Part shown: piece by piece, positions 61,501 through 64,000 of the stretch | Position numbering within the stretch: position 1 is the stretch's first letter | How the letters are laid out: every line of letters starts with the position of its first letter | Source of the DNA: Karalla daura | Lineage: Eukaryota; Chordata; Actinopteri; Chaetodontiformes; Leiognathidae | Reading direction: 5' to 3' | Length of the DNA stretch: 64,000 bases | NCBI GenBank assembly: GCA_029224185.1 | Contig: CM055191.1 | Coordinates: 10,658,036-10,722,035, forward strand | Translations under genes and position numbers: made by a program | The notes under the pieces: model-generated | What the model was told of the DNA's origin: nothing | The model's input: only the letters and a program-made list of their open reading frames with translations | The model's database searches: none

Positions 61501-61845
61501 GATAGATCTCTGTGAATAAGTACACTTTCTAAGCGCTGGTGCGTGCGACGCGACACGGGAAAGCCCGATTTGACGCTCTCGTTTACAGCCTTGTCTAAAT
61601 TCCCCCCGATAGACTACAAAACCGGAGCTATCTGGTTAGCTTGTTGCTATCCCCTTATGCAATAACCCGCTAGCCTGGCTGCGGAGCTAACTTAGCCGTT
61701 GCTGTCACGCTATCTCCAGGAAAGTGTCCGCTTCAGCTCTAGGGGACAAAACGTCCCCAAAAACACACCAGCAGCTGCTCCTATCTCTGCCAAACAGCTG
61801 TCAATACGACTTTTAGTGCACTTTACCTGGGTTTGAAGAGGACAT
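52551..61845 (-). CDS. arnt: Aryl hydrocarbon receptor nuclear translocator, HIF-1-beta (21 exons)
   Basis: Nuclear bHLH-PAS factor that dimerises with AHR, HIF-alpha and others. Exons: 61845-61827, 60774-60681, 60535-60494, 60394-60347, 60170-60123, 59462-59249, 59157-58944, 58831-58729, 58630-58565, 58466-58381, 58291-58215, 57634-57500, 57371-57297, 56972-56821, 56596-56471, 55998-55923, 55105-54924, 54254-54035, 53668-53494, 53406-53219, 52634-52551. Total 2424 nt, 807 residues (human 789). The basic helix-loop-helix (about 84-140) reads [20 protein letters not shown], essentially the mammalian sequence. PAS-A starts at ELKHLILEAADGFLF (156), PAS-B at EFISRHN (about 354). The Gln- and Ser/Pro-rich C-terminal half carries an 11-Gln run and ends MYTPFNE, like ARNT MFPPFSE. 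DLKTGTVKKEGQQSS and the C-terminus favour ARNT over ARNT2. The start is MSSSNPDLTDPNLG; an in-frame ATG at 61863 would add six residues. Confidence 0.95.
53291..53335 (-). repeat. arnt: Coding CAG/CAA tract (poly-Gln) in arnt
   Basis: Encodes eleven consecutive Gln residues plus flanking Gln clusters in the transactivation region. CAA and CAG codons are mixed, which limits repeat instability. Confidence 0.9.
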
Positions 61846-61863
61846 ATCCGAGTGGAATAACAT

Positions 61864-62260
61864 AAACAAACAACTTCGCCTGCGGGGAAAAAAATTCTCA
61901 CCCCCTCCTCCTCCACCACCCCTCCCCCGTGCTAGCAGGCTAGGAGCTAACAAGTGACTTCCTCCCGTATGAGCCTTTATACGGTGTTAAAAAAGCAAGG
62001 AGGCATGATCGAGGCTGTCCCAGCGTCTCCCGCGGGAGTAAAAACCAACACAAATACGAGTTGGTATATTCCGGAGGTCCCCTTTCCTGTCCAGTCCCGG
62101 TTTAAACCCCCCTTTCTGTTTAAGATGGCGTTCCAGGCTAACAGGGCGCAAGCTGTCTGCCGTCTCCTCTCTCCGCGCTTCCTATTGGCCAGCGGCGAGC
62201 CAGATACTAATGACGTCACATGTTGGGAAATCCTTGATTGGCTCCGCCCCGCAGTGTGAA
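61864..62260 (-). promoter_or_regulatory. arnt: arnt promoter region with CRE, CCAAT boxes and GC box
   Basis: Upstream of the first arnt exon. A full CRE palindrome TGACGTCA is at 62211-62218, ATTGG (reverse CCAAT) at 62184-62188 and 62237-62241, and a GC box CCGCCCC at 62245-62250. No TATA box is seen. This composition suits a broadly expressed gene. Confidence 0.5.
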
Positions 62261-62299
62261 GTTAAAACGCCTCTGTTTTGAAGACATGAACGCGATGTT

Positions 62300-64000
62300 T
62301 CACTGACACCCTTCAGAGTTTTTACACCAGATGGATATGTGATAGATCCTTGTTCGGTAGATGGATGGATGGATCGATGGAGGGGTAGAGGGAGAGACGT
62401 AAACATAGACCAATTTGAAACTATGATAATCAACTACATTTAAATGTAACTTTTTTGTTACCTTTTTTGTCATTTGTTTAATCAATCAATCAATGCATAC
62501 GTATATACATACATATAAGCTAAGTAGCCAAAGGTTAAGATAGTTCTGTATTTATTGTTTGGTCAAGTCTTTTGATGAAATATCAATTTAAAAAAAAAAG
62601 TTACTTTCTGGGTTATAATTTAGATCAAGCGCTGTAGGAAAAAATACGAGCTGCACCTAAACGCATCATCTGCAAAGGTTACTTTCGTTTATCGTCCAAA
62701 AACAGACTTTTGTACTTGGGTTCATCTATCAAATGTAATAGTTTTGCGTAACTCTGCAAGCAATCAGTCAAACAAATAAACAAAGAGAAAAAAAACAGAA
62801 AGTCTTGTTCAGAAATATAGTTTACAGAAGTAATTTCAGTGACATACATGAACATCATGCAAAAGTGAAAGTATTAATCCGGAAGGAGAATGGTCACAAT
62901 GAGATTACCGCGAGTTACTGTGGAAACAGCAGGTGTTATCGCGTGCTGGTGCGACTTTTATACTCTTCTATAGTTTTATTTTACTTTGTGTTGTAGTATA
63001 AACACATTTCGAACCATTACACACACATACATACGTTTAGACATCTCTGAGTTTGCTGAGTGGCACCATTTGAAGACATGATGCAAAGTAAGCCTAATAA
63101 AACCACCCATCCATCCATTCTCCTGACTGGGTTTCACCCAAATTGTGTCACAGGGTTTGCTGGAACAACCTCACACCACTCATTCATACTGATTACAAGT
63201 CTCCAGTTGGCCTAATCATGCATGTTTTTCTATTTTGGAAGAAAAACAAAATGTGAACCCTTTTCACGCTTAAAAGAAAAAAGAGCAACTTCGACATTTT
63301 TTAAATTCTGATTCATGGTCTTTGCTTTTATTAATAACAATACTTCGTTATTAAACAAAAAAAATACAGAATAATAAAAAAAAAAAGAAACAATAACACT
63401 GTAATTATGACCCAGCTGTTTCTTCAGTATCACCGGGGACGAGAGGTGGCTGGTTGGTCTGGGTTAGTTAAAAAAAAAAAAAGAACGTGGTGGAATGAGG
63501 GCGAGTGTCAGAGGGAGGAGACTGATCCAGAGGAGAGAATGAGTGAGTAGTGGATGAGACAGTGGAGGGATGATGTGATGCTGGGTGGAGATGGGAGGAG
63601 AAGTGAGAGGACATGAAGATGGGAGGGGAGACAGCTTTCCGTACATGGCAGATAAGGCACTTGACATACATGGAAAAACAACTTTCCAACAAGACAACAA
63701 AGCTGCAACACTCGTTTTGTTTCTCCGATGCTGAACTGATAAATACTGATTAGGACATCGTTTACTTCCCCGACATCGAATAGCAAATCCGACAAACCCG
63801 TTTCACGCAGATGATCATACATAATTGACGATTCTAACTAGGCAGTGATTTGATGAACTCTAGTGTACATTTGTACAATCTGGCAATGGTCGATCTGTAC
63901 CATTCCACTCAGCTCAGTACAGACACATGGCAGCACGCCTTTGCAGCGACTTAAGAGAGAGACATGGGTTTCACTGGCTGTCGTCAGCAAAGTGATTCAA
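62300..64000. other. Region upstream of arnt; no gene recognised
   Basis: AT-rich with short repeats (AATC near 62481-62495) and a dispersed-repeat copy at about 63115-63235. A minus-strand AATAAA near 63328 could end a further minus-strand gene lying beyond the window, but no coding exon is visible. Confidence 0.35.

Noticed and set aside
52551..61845. Assignment as arnt2
   Set aside because: The linker DLKTGTVKKEGQQSS, the two acidic N-terminal blocks and the MYTPFNE end fit ARNT better; neighbours pklr, clk2 and ctxnd2 also fit the ARNT region.

Overview
The window is vertebrate genomic DNA, almost certainly from a teleost fish. Genes are split into many short exons with GT-AG introns, CA/GT microsatellites are dense, and a short dispersed repeat recurs throughout. 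The steroidogenic P450 is of the fish 11-beta-hydroxylase type (cyp11c1). I joined the exons by hand from splice sites, reading phase and remembered family sequences. Every multi-exon model below closes in frame, but none has been checked against transcripts.

All seven recognised genes lie on the minus strand, head to tail. From low to high coordinate they are: pklr, liver-type pyruvate kinase (1652-13877); cyp11c1, a mitochondrial steroid 11-beta-hydroxylase (16167-22827); a divergent complexin 3/4-like gene with a C-terminal CaaX box (24227-26262); a CLK2-type LAMMER kinase (30989-36925); rec8, meiotic cohesin kleisin (38431-46458); ctxnd2, a 60-residue cortexin-domain membrane microprotein (49351-49533); and arnt, the bHLH-PAS partner of AHR and HIF (52551-61845). 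From memory, PKLR, CLK2, ARNT and CTXND2 are all on human 1q21-22, so the block looks like the fish counterpart of that region, with cyp11c1 and rec8 also present.

The genes do not form one pathway: glycolysis, steroidogenesis, synaptic release, splicing-factor phosphorylation, meiosis and xenobiotic/hypoxia transcription are all represented. The least expected points are these. The canonical 182-nt pyruvate kinase exon is divided by a 1,270-bp intron. The CLK kinase model has no RS domain. An acidic minisatellite expands the rec8 linker. Several splice donors are embedded in GT microsatellites. The cyp11c1 promoter has a TATA box and an SF-1-like site.

Intergenic and intronic DNA is otherwise microsatellites, copies of the dispersed repeat, and sequence in which I see nothing. 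I found no CRISPR array, rRNA, tRNA, transposase, reverse transcriptase or viral gene. The region after 62300 holds no recognisable exon and may include the 3' end of another minus-strand gene.
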